Source: Flavobacteriaceae bacterium (lineage in GTDB: Bacteria > Bacteroidota > Bacteroidia > Flavobacteriales > Flavobacteriaceae). From it: a DNA stretch of 64,000 nt. Positions 1 through 8,328 of the stretch are shown in pieces. The stretch is from assembly GCA_002723075.1 (NCBI GenBank), contig PBNJ01000022.1, forward strand, positions 1-64,000, in the 5' to 3' direction. The translations under genes were made by a program, and so were the position numbers. The notes beneath the pieces are model-generated. The model worked only from the letters and a program-made list of their open reading frames with translations. It made no database searches and had not been told where the DNA came from. Within the stretch, counting starts at the first letter, position 1, and each line of letters opens with the position of its first letter.

Positions 1-513
1 AGAACTGAATTTGTAAATTCTTATGGCAACAACTCATCGTCAAGTTTAAATATGCTTGTTAATGATTATGTTTATTACTATGAAAAAGGTCTAAGAACAA
101 ATAAATTTGGTATACCCGCCGGTAGATGGGCATTAAAGCGCCCTCAAAATGTTGAAGCTTTCTATGCTAAAAATTTATCTAAAATTCTTGCTATCGAAGC
201 TCTTGAGGCTTGTAGTAATTTCTTTATCGGTAAAAGCAAGATTTCCAATAATATTGATGGTGATAGCTTTAAATCATACTTAGATTACCTAGAGGGTCAA
301 AATTTACTATCAAACTCCATTTTAGATGCTTTCAGGGATGCAAATACAAAAATGCAATTATTAGAGGATAATTTTTCAGAAATAGTCGAGAATGATAATT
401 TGAAACTTCTAGAAGTTTTTCAAGAATTACAAGAAGGAGTTATTCTGTTAAAAACTGATATGATTTCTATAATGGATATAAGCGTCGACTACATGGATGC
501 TGACGGTGACTAA
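1..513 (+). CDS. Imelysin-like protein, C-terminal part (5' end outside window)
   Basis: The frame is open from base 1, so the ORF-track start at 52 is only an internal Met; 170 residues are visible. The motif FGIPAGRWAL followed by P..VEAFYA and an amphipathic helical tail resembles the C-terminal half of imelysin/IrpA-type (peptidase M75-like) periplasmic or surface proteins, which are linked to iron or heme uptake. The GxHxxE motif of that family lies N-terminally and would be upstream of the window, so it cannot be checked. The next gene (HTTM) starts 5 bases after the stop, so they share an operon. Family call is by recall of the conserved block; function is inferred. Confidence 0.7.
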   Translation, partial: RTEFVNSYGNNSSSSLNMLVNDYVYYYEKGLRTNKFGIPAGRWALKRPQNVEAFYAKNLSKILAIEALEACSNFFIGKSKISNNIDGDSFKSYLDYLEGQNLLSNSILDAFRDANTKMQLLEDNFSEIVENDNLKLLEVFQELQEGVILLKTDMISIMDISVDYMDADGD

Positions 514-518
514 AGTTT

Positions 519-1889
519 ATGAACATAAATAGTTTAAACAATTACATAAACTCAAAAACTTCTCCTAGTCCTCTTGTAATATTTAGAATTGCATTCGGAT
601 TATTAATTTTTTTTAGTATTCTCCGCTTTTGGTCTAATGGATGGATTAAATCGCTTTATCTAGATCCAATATTTCATTTCTCATATTTGGGCTTTTCTTG
701 GGTCAAGCCTGTTGGAAACTATACATACTTAATCTTTATATTATGTATGTTGTCATCACTGGGTTTTGCATTGGGCTATAAGTATAAGTTATCCTCAATA
801 ATGCTTTTTTTGAGCTTTACATACATAGAGTTGATGGACAAAACGACATATCTTAATCATTATTATTTGATTAGCATATTGGCATTTATGTTGATTTTTT
901 TGCCAGCTGCCAACTATTTTTCCATCGATTCTTTTAAGAATAATAAGGATAAACTAATTCCGAGATGGAGTGTGGATTCAATTAAGGTAATGTTATGCAT
1001 AGTTTATTTCTATGCAGGTTTTGCAAAAATTAATTATGACTGGCTTATTCATGCTCAACCCTTAAAAATCTGGCTTCAAGGAAGTTATGACATTCCATTA
1101 ATTGGTGAATTATTACAAAAAAAATGGGTTCATTACACAATGAGTTGGGGGGGGATGTTATATGATTGTTTAATTCCTTTCCTGCTATTTATTAAACGGA
1201 CTAGATGGTTTGCATTTTTTTTAGTTGTAATTTTTCATGTACTGACTAAAGTTTTATTTCCTGCTATTGGAATGTTCCCTTACATAATGATTATTAGCTG
1301 CCTTATTTTCTTTAATTATTCATATCATGACCAAATCATTTTATTTCTAAGAAGGTTATTCGATAAGACCGGAATATATAAAGACCTTAAAGAAAAGATT
1401 GAGCAACCAAAAATTTTAAATCATAGTCGAAATTCACTGTACATAATTGCTGGATTTTTATTAATGCAAATTTTAATTCCACTACGTTATAAACTTTATC
1501 CAGGCGAACTGTTTTGGACAGAACAAGGCTATCGATTTTCATGGAGGGTAATGTTAGTTGAAAAAAGAGGTCATACTGATTTTAGAATTAAAAGCTCTGA
1601 TGACAATCAAGAGTTTTATGTTAACAATGAAGATTTTTTAACTCCTTTTCAAGAAAAACAAATGAGCTTTCAACCAGATTTTATTGTCGAATTTGCTCAA
1701 TTTTTAGGTGATTACTATTCAGAAAAAGGAATGAACAATGTTGAAGTTTATGTAGATGCTTTTGCAACACTTAATGGAAGAAAGAGTGAACGTTTAATTG
1801 ACCCTAAAACTAATTTATATGGAATTAAAAACTCCATTTTACACAAAGATTGGATTAATCCATATCCACATGAGATTATTAAATTATAG
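519..1889 (+). CDS. HTTM-domain membrane protein (vitamin K-dependent gamma-carboxylase-like)
   Basis: 456 residues with several hydrophobic segments over roughly residues 18-330 and a soluble C-terminal part. Two blocks match the gamma-glutamyl carboxylase family: DKTTYLNHYYL (His114, corresponding by motif to the vitamin K-site His of human GGCX) and YFYAGFAKINYDW (Lys170, corresponding to the catalytic-base Lys in GVKKLDADW). Family members bind a quinone-like cofactor; only animal and a few other members are proven carboxylases, so the bacterial reaction is unknown. It sits between an imelysin-like protein and a TonB receptor, with a DCC thiol oxidoreductase downstream, which suggests an envelope redox or uptake role. 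Its last 20 bases overlap the receptor gene. Confidence 0.85.
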   Translation: MNINSLNNYINSKTSPSPLVIFRIAFGLLIFFSILRFWSNGWIKSLYLDPIFHFSYLGFSWVKPVGNYTYLIFILCMLSSLGFALGYKYKLSSIMLFLSFTYIELMDKTTYLNHYYLISILAFMLIFLPAANYFSIDSFKNNKDKLIPRWSVDSIKVMLCIVYFYAGFAKINYDWLIHAQPLKIWLQGSYDIPLIGELLQKKWVHYTMSWGGMLYDCLIPFLLFIKRTRWFAFFLVVIFHVLTKVLFPAIGMFPYIMIISCLIFFNYSYHDQIILFLRRLFDKTGIYKDLKEKIEQPKILNHSRNSLYIIAGFLLMQILIPLRYKLYPGELFWTEQGYRFSWRVMLVEKRGHTDFRIKSSDDNQEFYVNNEDFLTPFQEKQMSFQPDFIVEFAQFLGDYYSEKGMNNVEVYVDAFATLNGRKSERLIDPKTNLYGIKNSILHKDWINPYPHEIIKL

Positions 1890-4296
1890 CAATAAACTAT
1901 TTTTCTTTCTTGTATCAGCAATTATAACTGCGCAAGAGCGTCAGCTTGACTTTTTCATTGTTGATAGTGTTTCAGAACTACCAATTGAAGGAGTTGAAGT
2001 TTATAATAGAAATCTTGGGTTAATTGAAATCTCAAATTCAGATGGAAAAGTAAGCGCATATATCGATAACATCGAGGATAATTTAACACTATTTTATTAT
2101 GGATATGATATTTTAGAAATCGAATCGTTATATCTTCAAGATGGAGCTGTTTTAAAATTAAAGCCAATAAATAAAATCTTAACTGAAGTTGAGGTTATCG
2201 CAAGAAACTCTAAAATATTTTCACTGAAAAGATTAAAAGATTACGAAGGAACTTCAATCAATTCAGGAAAAAAAAATGAGGTTATATTAATGGGTGAAAG
2301 TCTTGCTAATCTATCAACAAATAATGCAAGACAAATTTTTTCGCAAGTTCCTGGATTAAACATATTCCAAAATGATGATGCGGGCCTACAATTAAATATT
2401 GGTGGTAGGGGTTTAGACCCTAATAGAACTTCAAACTTTAATACACGTCAAAATGGATATGATATTAGTGCAGATGTTTTGGGTTATCCAGAAAGTTACT
2501 ACACCCCACCTTCAGAAGCACTAGATCGAATTGAAATTATAAGAGGTGCAGCATCGCTACAATATGGAACACAATTTGGGGGGCTAGTAAACTTTGTCTT
2601 TAAAAAACCTAAAAAGGAAAAAAAATTAAACTTTAAACTTAGAAATACTTTTGGAAGTTTTAATTTATTTACAAATTTCACTGAAGCCAGTGGGTCATTG
2701 GGGAATTTTAGCTATTATGCTTTTTATAATCAAAAACAAGGTCAAGGATTTAGACCAAACTCTGAATTTGAATCAGCAAATTCATATTTAAACATTTATT
2801 ATGATTTTAACTCCACTACCAATTTAGCTCTAGAACTAACCTATTTGAGTTATTTATCTCAACAAGCTGGAGGGCTTGACGATAAGATGTTCAAAGAGGA
2901 CCCATTACAAAGCATAAGGAGCAGAAATTGGTTCAATGTAGATTGGTTACTTTACAATATTAAACTTCTTAAGAAAATAAACGATAAAACAAATTTTTCT
3001 TTTCAATTCTTTGGTCTTGATGCAAGCAGAAAAGCAATCGGTTTTAGAGTCAACAGAGTTTCGCAGATAGATTCTAATGATGAGAGAGACCTAATAGTAG
3101 GAAATTTCAATAATTTCGGCTTTGAATCAAAACTTTTAAGGGAATATAGTTTCTTTAAAAAAAATGCTGTTTTTTTATTTGGTCTAAAATACTACAAATC
3201 AAATAATAGTTCTAATCAAGGGCCAGGATCTGCAGGGAAAGACCCTGATTTTAAATTTTACAATGATTTATATCCATATTACAATAACCAATCGAAATAT
3301 GATTATCCAAACACAAACTTCTCGTTTTTTGGAGAAAACATTTTTAAATTAAATGACCAGCTTTCTATTACGCCTGGGTTTAGATTTGAGTACATAAACA
3401 CAAAGAGTATTGGATCTTATAAACAAATTTTACTTGATGCTGCATTCAACGTAATATCAAATGAAAGTTTCAATGAAAACAGAACAAATAAACGCATTTT
3501 TCTATTATCAGGTATTGGTTTTAGTTATAAGTATAATTCATCACTAGAAATCTATTTAAATACGTCTCAAAATTACCGTTCTGTCACTTTTTCTGATATA
3601 AGCACTGTAAACCCTGCATATGCAATTGATCCAGACATCAACGACGAATCTGGCTTTACATTTGATATTGGCACTAGAGGAAATCTAAAGAATTTAATAA
3701 ATTACGACATTAGCGGTTTTGTAATAAACTATGATAACAGAATTGGGTTTATCCAAAAAGCATTGGAAGATGGCAATGTCAAAGCTTTTAGAACTAATAC
3801 TGGGCAAGCAATAATTTACGGAGTTGAGGGGATAGCTGACATCAATCTTAGAGATATTTTTTCTAATAAAAATCAGTATAACTTGAATCTATTTTCAAAC
3901 TTTTCATTATTAAACTCAGAGTATATAAGCTCAAATGAATCAGGTGTTGAAGGAAAAAAAGTTGAGTTTGTTCCTAATATAAATTTTAAAGCTGGTATAA
4001 AATTTGGATTTAAAAATTTTACAAGCTATTTACAATATTCTTATATTTCTGATCAATACTCAGACTCTTCAAATGCAATAGAATCTAATCTGAGTGGAGT
4101 GATTGGAAAGATACCAAACTACAATATAATGGACTTTTCTATGAACTGTAAATTAAACAAAGTAAAACTTGAATTAGGAGTAAATAATGTATTAAATAAA
4201 TCATATTTCACTCGCAGAGCGACAGCTTATCCGGGACCTGGAATTATTCCCTCTCCACCTAGAAACTACTATGTTACTATTCAATTTAACAACTAG
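1870..4296 (+). CDS. TonB-dependent outer-membrane receptor (FecA-like)
   Basis: 808 residues. I start at the ATG at 1870 (MRLLNYSNKLFFFLVSAIITAQ), which gives a clean signal peptide; the ORF-track start at 1798 lies deep in the HTTM gene. After the signal comes a short carboxypeptidase-regulatory-like beta domain (about residues 25-105), then a plug domain with VPGLNIFQNDDAGLQLNIGGRG and DRIEIIRGAASLQYG, then a beta-barrel ending in YVTIQFNN, a usual barrel terminus with aromatic/hydrophobic alternation. Such receptors import iron chelates, cobalamin or other ligands using TonB energy. The overlap with the HTTM gene implies translational coupling. The ligand is unknown; imelysin in the operon favours iron or heme. 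Confidence 0.93.
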   Translation: MRLLNYSNKLFFFLVSAIITAQERQLDFFIVDSVSELPIEGVEVYNRNLGLIEISNSDGKVSAYIDNIEDNLTLFYYGYDILEIESLYLQDGAVLKLKPINKILTEVEVIARNSKIFSLKRLKDYEGTSINSGKKNEVILMGESLANLSTNNARQIFSQVPGLNIFQNDDAGLQLNIGGRGLDPNRTSNFNTRQNGYDISADVLGYPESYYTPPSEALDRIEIIRGAASLQYGTQFGGLVNFVFKKPKKEKKLNFKLRNTFGSFNLFTNFTEASGSLGNFSYYAFYNQKQGQGFRPNSEFESANSYLNIYYDFNSTTNLALELTYLSYLSQQAGGLDDKMFKEDPLQSIRSRNWFNVDWLLYNIKLLKKINDKTNFSFQFFGLDASRKAIGFRVNRVSQIDSNDERDLIVGNFNNFGFESKLLREYSFFKKNAVFLFGLKYYKSNNSSNQGPGSAGKDPDFKFYNDLYPYYNNQSKYDYPNTNFSFFGENIFKLNDQLSITPGFRFEYINTKSIGSYKQILLDAAFNVISNESFNENRTNKRIFLLSGIGFSYKYNSSLEIYLNTSQNYRSVTFSDISTVNPAYAIDPDINDESGFTFDIGTRGNLKNLINYDISGFVINYDNRIGFIQKALEDGNVKAFRTNTGQAIIYGVEGIADINLRDIFSNKNQYNLNLFSNFSLLNSEYISSNESGVEGKKVEFVPNINFKAGIKFGFKNFTSYLQYSYISDQYSDSSNAIESNLSGVIGKIPNYNIMDFSMNCKLNKVKLELGVNNVLNKSYFTRRATAYPGPGIIPSPPRNYYVTIQFNN

Positions 4297-4312
4297 TATG
4301 CAAATTTAAATT

Positions 4313-4714
4313 ATGGATATAAGTGATGGAAATATTATCATAGTTTTTGATGGTTACTGCATATTGTGTGACAATTTTGTGAAATGGATCGCAAAAAAAG
4401 ATAAAGATTATAAAATACACTTTACAACATTCGATAGTATTTACATAAAGAAAAATTACTCCGAAATAAAGCTTAAAAATAGTGTGATTGTAATCGATTC
4501 AAAAGATAATTTATTTCAAAAATCCGAAGCCGTTATTCTTTGTTTAAAAACAATTGATTACAATAAAACTCTAATATCTGCTTTAAAAATTACACCTAAA
4601 ACAATTTTGGATATAGGGTACAGTTTGGTAGCTTTTTTCAGATATAAAATTTTTGGCAAAAAGAAAATATGTTCTTTACCTAACACTATAATTAGTGAAA
4701 GAATATTGAGCTAA
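4313..4714 (+). CDS. DCC-family thiol-disulfide oxidoreductase (DUF393)
   Basis: 133 residues, thioredoxin-like fold predicted from the hallmark DGYCILCDNFVKWI (DxxCxxC) at about residues 13-26. The family is named for Asp-Cys-Cys and contains small oxidoreductases of poorly known targets; some members are fused to HTTM domains, which fits the presence of an HTTM gene two positions upstream. No signal peptide, so probably cytoplasmic or membrane-peripheral, although the C-terminal stretch LVAFFRYKIFGKKK is basic and hydrophobic. It begins 16 bases after the receptor stop and is the last gene of the plus-strand operon. Confidence 0.85.
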   Translation: MDISDGNIIIVFDGYCILCDNFVKWIAKKDKDYKIHFTTFDSIYIKKNYSEIKLKNSVIVIDSKDNLFQKSEAVILCLKTIDYNKTLISALKITPKTILDIGYSLVAFFRYKIFGKKKICSLPNTIISERILS

Positions 4715-4736
4715 TGTATCATATATACTAGAAACA

Positions 4737-4877
4737 CTATTCCGAAATATTAGTAGATAAGTCAAAATCGTTACAAGTGTATTTTTCATTAACTATCAAA
4801 CTATGAACTTCACACTTAAAATCAATATTTATGTTAGAACAGTTTACACAAGAGTTGCTTGCACTTAAATTTTCCAT
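4737..4877 (-). CDS. Putative 46-residue Cys-rich small protein (not in ORF track)
   Basis: Reading the minus strand from the ATG at 4877 gives 46 codons and a TAG stop. The peptide has the ordered pattern SCVNC-x8-C-x2-H-x9-C-x2-F, a spacing that looks like a metal-binding knuckle rather than random sequence. A TATATTTG box (minus strand, 4898-4891) lies 13 bases before the ATG, but I see no matching -33 element. It is tail-to-tail with the DCC gene. I do not recognise a named family. Chance ORFs of this size are common in AT-rich DNA, so only the Cys/His pattern supports it. Confidence 0.45.
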   Translation of the reverse strand: MENLSASNSCVNCSNINIDFKCEVHSLIVNEKYTCNDFDLSTNISE

Positions 4878-4958
4878 TTTAATAATTTGTATCAAATATA
4901 TTATTTTTTAAGTGTATTTTTCTTGTTATCAATAATTTACATTTAGAATAATTAAAAA

Positions 4959-5822
4959 TTATGAATATTTTGAAAATAATTTTTTTGTTTTATTAAATGC
5001 AGACTCAAAGCTTGTCATGCTAAGCCCTGTATCTATTCCTCTTTCGTTGAGAAATGTGATTACCTTCTCTGTTGGCATATTACCCACTAGGGCATCACTC
5101 GCCATTGGGCATCCGCCAAAACCATATATTGCCCCATCAAAGCGACGGCATCCAGCATCGAATGCAGCTTTGAGTTTTTCATATCCCTTGTTAGGGTGGG
5201 TATGAAAATGAGCCCCAAACTCGATAGAAGAAAAAGCTGGAATTAAAGTGGTATACAAAAAGCTAATATCCTCTGATGCTGCCTGGCCAACCGTATCGGA
5301 AAGTGAAATAATTTCGATTTCCATTTGTGCCAGCCGCTCTACCCATTGTGAAACAACCTCTACGCTCCAAGGGTCGCCATACGGATTCCCAAACCCCATG
5401 GAAAGATACAAGACGAGTGTCTTATTGGATTTATCCGTCAGTTCTTTAATTTGTTGAAGACTTTTTAATGATTCCGAAATTGTTTTGTGCGTATTTCGCA
5501 TTTGGAAATTTTCAGAAATCGAAAATGGGAATCCAATATACTCGATTTGTTCAAAGTTAAGTGCTGTTTCTGCTCCTCTCAAATTGGCAACAATTGCCAA
5601 TAGTTTGGTTTTGGTTTTTGACAAGTCAAGTTGATCAAGCACGTGAGCAGTATCTCGCATTTGTGGAACTGCTCTCGCAGAAACGAAGCTGCCAAAATCA
5701 AGAGAATGAAAACCAACTTGAAGCAAAAATTGAAGGTAATTCACCTTTTCAGTAGTTGGAATAAAAGATTGTATACCTTGCATTGCATCTCTGGGGCATT
5801 CGACGATTTTAGGAGTTACCAT
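4959..5822 (-). CDS. mvaB: Hydroxymethylglutaryl-CoA lyase
   Basis: 287 residues, the usual length. Cleaves HMG-CoA to acetyl-CoA and acetoacetate, the last step of leucine degradation, in the cytoplasm. TIM-barrel features are visible: the N-terminal VECPRDAMQG (the ExPRDG region that binds metal and substrate), the metal-binding GAHFHTHPNKG and the C-terminal signature GFGGCPMASDALVGNMPTE with its catalytic-loop Cys. ATG start at 5822 is directly preceded by a TACATTTG promoter box, 4 bases away. Transcribed divergently from the DUF3050 gene. Other leucine-degradation genes are not in view. Confidence 0.95.
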   Translation of the reverse strand: MVTPKIVECPRDAMQGIQSFIPTTEKVNYLQFLLQVGFHSLDFGSFVSARAVPQMRDTAHVLDQLDLSKTKTKLLAIVANLRGAETALNFEQIEYIGFPFSISENFQMRNTHKTISESLKSLQQIKELTDKSNKTLVLYLSMGFGNPYGDPWSVEVVSQWVERLAQMEIEIISLSDTVGQAASEDISFLYTTLIPAFSSIEFGAHFHTHPNKGYEKLKAAFDAGCRRFDGAIYGFGGCPMASDALVGNMPTEKVITFLNERGIDTGLSMTSFESAFNKTKKLFSKYS

Positions 5823-5826
5823 ATTT

Positions 5827-5834
5827 CAAATGTA
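5827..5834 (-). promoter_or_regulatory. TAnnTTTG box before the HMG-CoA lyase gene
   Basis: TACATTTG on the minus strand, ending 4 bases before the ATG. This matches the Bacteroidota -7 element; transcription would begin at or next to the start codon. No clear -33 TTTG at the expected distance. Confidence 0.4.
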
Positions 5835-5915
5835 CAGAATTGTAGCGCAAAACCTCTTAGGTATTCGTTGGGATTTTATGTAATTTTACAGCTGAAAAAG
5901 AAAAATTAAAATCCG

Positions 5916-6668
5916 ATGGTAGAAACTACAACTCACCTGGATGAGTACCGTTCTGTATTAGTCAATCACCCATTGTATAACAAGATCGATTCGATAGACG
6001 CTATTCAGCGATTTATGGAAACCCATGTTTTTGCAGTATGGGACTTTATGTCATTGCTCAAGCGTTTACAACTCGAACTCACCTGTGCCTCTATTCCGTG
6101 GATCCCAGTTGGGAATCCCACTACTCGAAGACTGATCAACGAAATTGTATTTGGTGAAGAAAGTGACATAGATGAAAACGGTAAAGCTGTAAGTCACTTT
6201 GAACTCTACCTTCGAGCTATGGAAGATATTGGCGCAAACACGAGTGCTATTACCACTTTTATCAACCAACTACAGCAAGGTAAAAAATGGGGAAATGCGC
6301 TTGTCAACTCAGGAGCAAGCCAAGCCGCAATCCAGTTTGTTCGCCAAACCATGATCTGTGTTGAACAGGCACCTATTCATGTTGTTGCTGGTGTTTTTAC
6401 ATATGGACGTGAAGATTTAATCCCTGACATGTTTATTTCGATCGTGCGTGAACTCAGTGAAAAAGGACATTCAGGTGCACAAACCTTAGTGTATTATCTC
6501 GAGCGTCATATTGAGATCGATGGTGATGAGCATGGTCCAATGGCCCTACAAATGATTGATGAACTCTGCAACGGAGACCTTACCAAAAAGCAAGAGGCGG
6601 TTCATGCGGCAAAACAAGCCCTTGAAAGCAGAATTGAATTGTGGGATGCTATTGCCGACACACTTTAA
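5916..6668 (+). CDS. DUF3050 protein, heme-oxygenase-like fold
   Basis: 250 residues, mostly alpha-helical. The block FMETHVFAVWDFMSLLKRLQLELTC followed by PWIPVG, INEIVFGEESD and SHFELYLRAM matches DUF3050, a family placed in the heme-oxygenase-like/TENA structural superfamily. Conserved Glu and His residues in those blocks (FMETH, EESD, SHFELY, DGDEHGP) could hold a di-iron site as in heme-oxygenase-like oxidases, but that is inference. No signal peptide, so cytoplasmic. Transcribed divergently from HMG-CoA lyase; the M28 peptidase follows 41 bases later. Substrate unknown. Confidence 0.85.
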   Translation: MVETTTHLDEYRSVLVNHPLYNKIDSIDAIQRFMETHVFAVWDFMSLLKRLQLELTCASIPWIPVGNPTTRRLINEIVFGEESDIDENGKAVSHFELYLRAMEDIGANTSAITTFINQLQQGKKWGNALVNSGASQAAIQFVRQTMICVEQAPIHVVAGVFTYGREDLIPDMFISIVRELSEKGHSGAQTLVYYLERHIEIDGDEHGPMALQMIDELCNGDLTKKQEAVHAAKQALESRIELWDAIADTL

Positions 6669-6709
6669 TTTGATTTTAATACATTTATATATTCAAAATT
6701 GATGAAATC

Positions 6710-7747
6710 ATGAGGAATCTTTTCTATATATTCTTACTAGTGTTAATTTTTTCATGTGGCACTGAAGCTCAAAAAACTGTTGTTGATTATGCGGAAAGTA
6801 TTACTGAATCGGAACTAAAAACCCATTTATACACATACGCCTCCGACGAATTTATGGGTCGTGAAGCCGGTACGGAAGGAGAAGTTTTAGCCATCAATTT
6901 TTTGAAAGATTATTACGAATCTACTGGAGTTTCTGGCGGATCCAATGATAGTTCCTACTTCCAGGAAATGACAGTAATTGATAGAAGTGGAAATTCGATT
7001 GATAGCTACAACGTTCTTGCCTTTATTGAAGGATCTGATAAAGCAAATGAAGTATTGGTAATTACTTCACACCTCGATCATATCGGTGTAGAGGCGGACG
7101 GCCAAATTAATAACGGCGCTGATGATGACGGATCTGGAACGGTTGCAATGATGGAGATTGCAGAAGCATTTATTGAGGCCAAGGAAGATGGAAATGGTCC
7201 GAGGCGTTCGATTTTATTTTTACATGTTTCTGCTGAGGAAAAAGGGCTTTTAGGATCAAAATATTATACAGATAACCCCGTTTATCCATTGGCTAACACC
7301 GTTGCCAATTTGAATATTGATATGATTGGACGGGTGGATTCTTTACATATCAGTCAGCCCGATTACATTTATTTGATTGGTTCAGATATTTTGTCTGAAG
7401 ATTTGCATGATGTCTCAGAAAAGGCAAACAAAGAATATGTGGGGTTAGATATTGATTATCGCTACAACGACCCAACCACATTAGTCTACGAGTTTGGCAG
7501 ATGGCGAGAAAATAGATACTATTACAGATCTGATCACTATCATTTTATTAAAAACAATATCCCAGCAATATTCTATTTCAATGGAACTCACAAAGACTAC
7601 CATGCACCAACCGATACAGTGGAAAAAATCAATTACGCTTTACTTGAAAAACGGACTCGTTTGATATTTCATACCGCGTGGGAAATTGTCAACAGAGAGG
7701 AACGGCTATCGTTAAAAGAGGATAGTGAAATTTCAAATGATGACTAA
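6710..7747 (+). CDS. M28-family zinc aminopeptidase, lipoprotein
   Basis: 345 residues with a lipoprotein signal (LVLIFSCGTEA, lipid-modified Cys16). The di-zinc peptidase M28 ligands are visible in order: His121-Leu-Asp123 (HLDHIG), the Asp in NNGADDDGSG (138-140), Glu176-Glu177 (SAEEKGLLGS), Asp204 (NIDMIGR) and a late His in THKDYHAP. It would trim N-terminal residues from peptides in the periplasm or at the outer membrane. Length is short for the family because no protease-associated domain is present. It overlaps the SOUL gene by a few bases, implying coupling. Confidence 0.93.
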   Translation: MRNLFYIFLLVLIFSCGTEAQKTVVDYAESITESELKTHLYTYASDEFMGREAGTEGEVLAINFLKDYYESTGVSGGSNDSSYFQEMTVIDRSGNSIDSYNVLAFIEGSDKANEVLVITSHLDHIGVEADGQINNGADDDGSGTVAMMEIAEAFIEAKEDGNGPRRSILFLHVSAEEKGLLGSKYYTDNPVYPLANTVANLNIDMIGRVDSLHISQPDYIYLIGSDILSEDLHDVSEKANKEYVGLDIDYRYNDPTTLVYEFGRWRENRYYYRSDHYHFIKNNIPAIFYFNGTHKDYHAPTDTVEKINYALLEKRTRLIFHTAWEIVNREERLSLKEDSEISNDD

Positions 7748-8306
7748 GTTGAAGGTTTTTACAATTGTTTTTGTATCATTAATTACTTGTTGGACAATGG
7801 GTCAGCGTTACGAATCACAACCCTACGAGGTTCTTCAAAATATAGATGACCTTGAAATTCGGTTTTACCCACCTGCTATGATGGCAAAAACAAAAGCAAA
7901 TACTGGTAATCCCTTTTCAACTCTTTTTCGCTATATCTCGGGTGATAATCAGAACAATGAGAAAATTGAAATGACAACACCTGTCTATATGTATCAAGAA
8001 GACGGAACCTCAGCAATGGAATTTGTTTTGCCGAATAAATACATGGAAAAGGACGCCCCTACTCCATCAGCAGCTAACGTGAAAATTTACGAGTCCAAAC
8101 CTGGCTATTATGCAGCAGTCCGTTATGGTGGATATAGCAATGCTTCCAAAGTGAAGATTCATACCGATCGATTGATGAAAGAGATTCAAAAGCACGATCT
8201 CAAATCGATATCCAACCCCGTTGTTTTATCATACGATAGCCCTTATAAAGTCATGAATCGACGCAATGAAATTTTAGTTGAAATTAGCTATGCAGACACG
8301 GACTAG
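7737..8306 (+). CDS. SOUL-family heme-binding protein, exported
   Basis: 189 residues from the first ATG of an ATGATG pair at 7737; the ORF-track Met at 7725 lies further inside the peptidase gene and adds nothing to the signal peptide. A signal sequence (MTKLKVFTIVFVSLITCWTMGQ) leads into the SOUL/HBP fold: YEVLQNIDDLEIRFYPPAMMAKT, NEKIEMTTPVYM, and the C-terminal RRNEILVEI. SOUL proteins bind tetrapyrroles in some species, but the bacterial role is unproven. Overlaps the M28 gene by 11 bases and ends just before the convergent acid phosphatase. Confidence 0.88.
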   Translation: MMTKLKVFTIVFVSLITCWTMGQRYESQPYEVLQNIDDLEIRFYPPAMMAKTKANTGNPFSTLFRYISGDNQNNEKIEMTTPVYMYQEDGTSAMEFVLPNKYMEKDAPTPSAANVKIYESKPGYYAAVRYGGYSNASKVKIHTDRLMKEIQKHDLKSISNPVVLSYDSPYKVMNRRNEILVEISYADTD

Positions 8307-8328
8307 TTGCCTAGATATATTTTACACT

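Noticed and set aside
1798-1869. N-terminal extension of the TonB receptor in the ORF track
   Set aside because: It overlaps the HTTM coding region and precedes an evident signal peptide; the start at 1870 is better.
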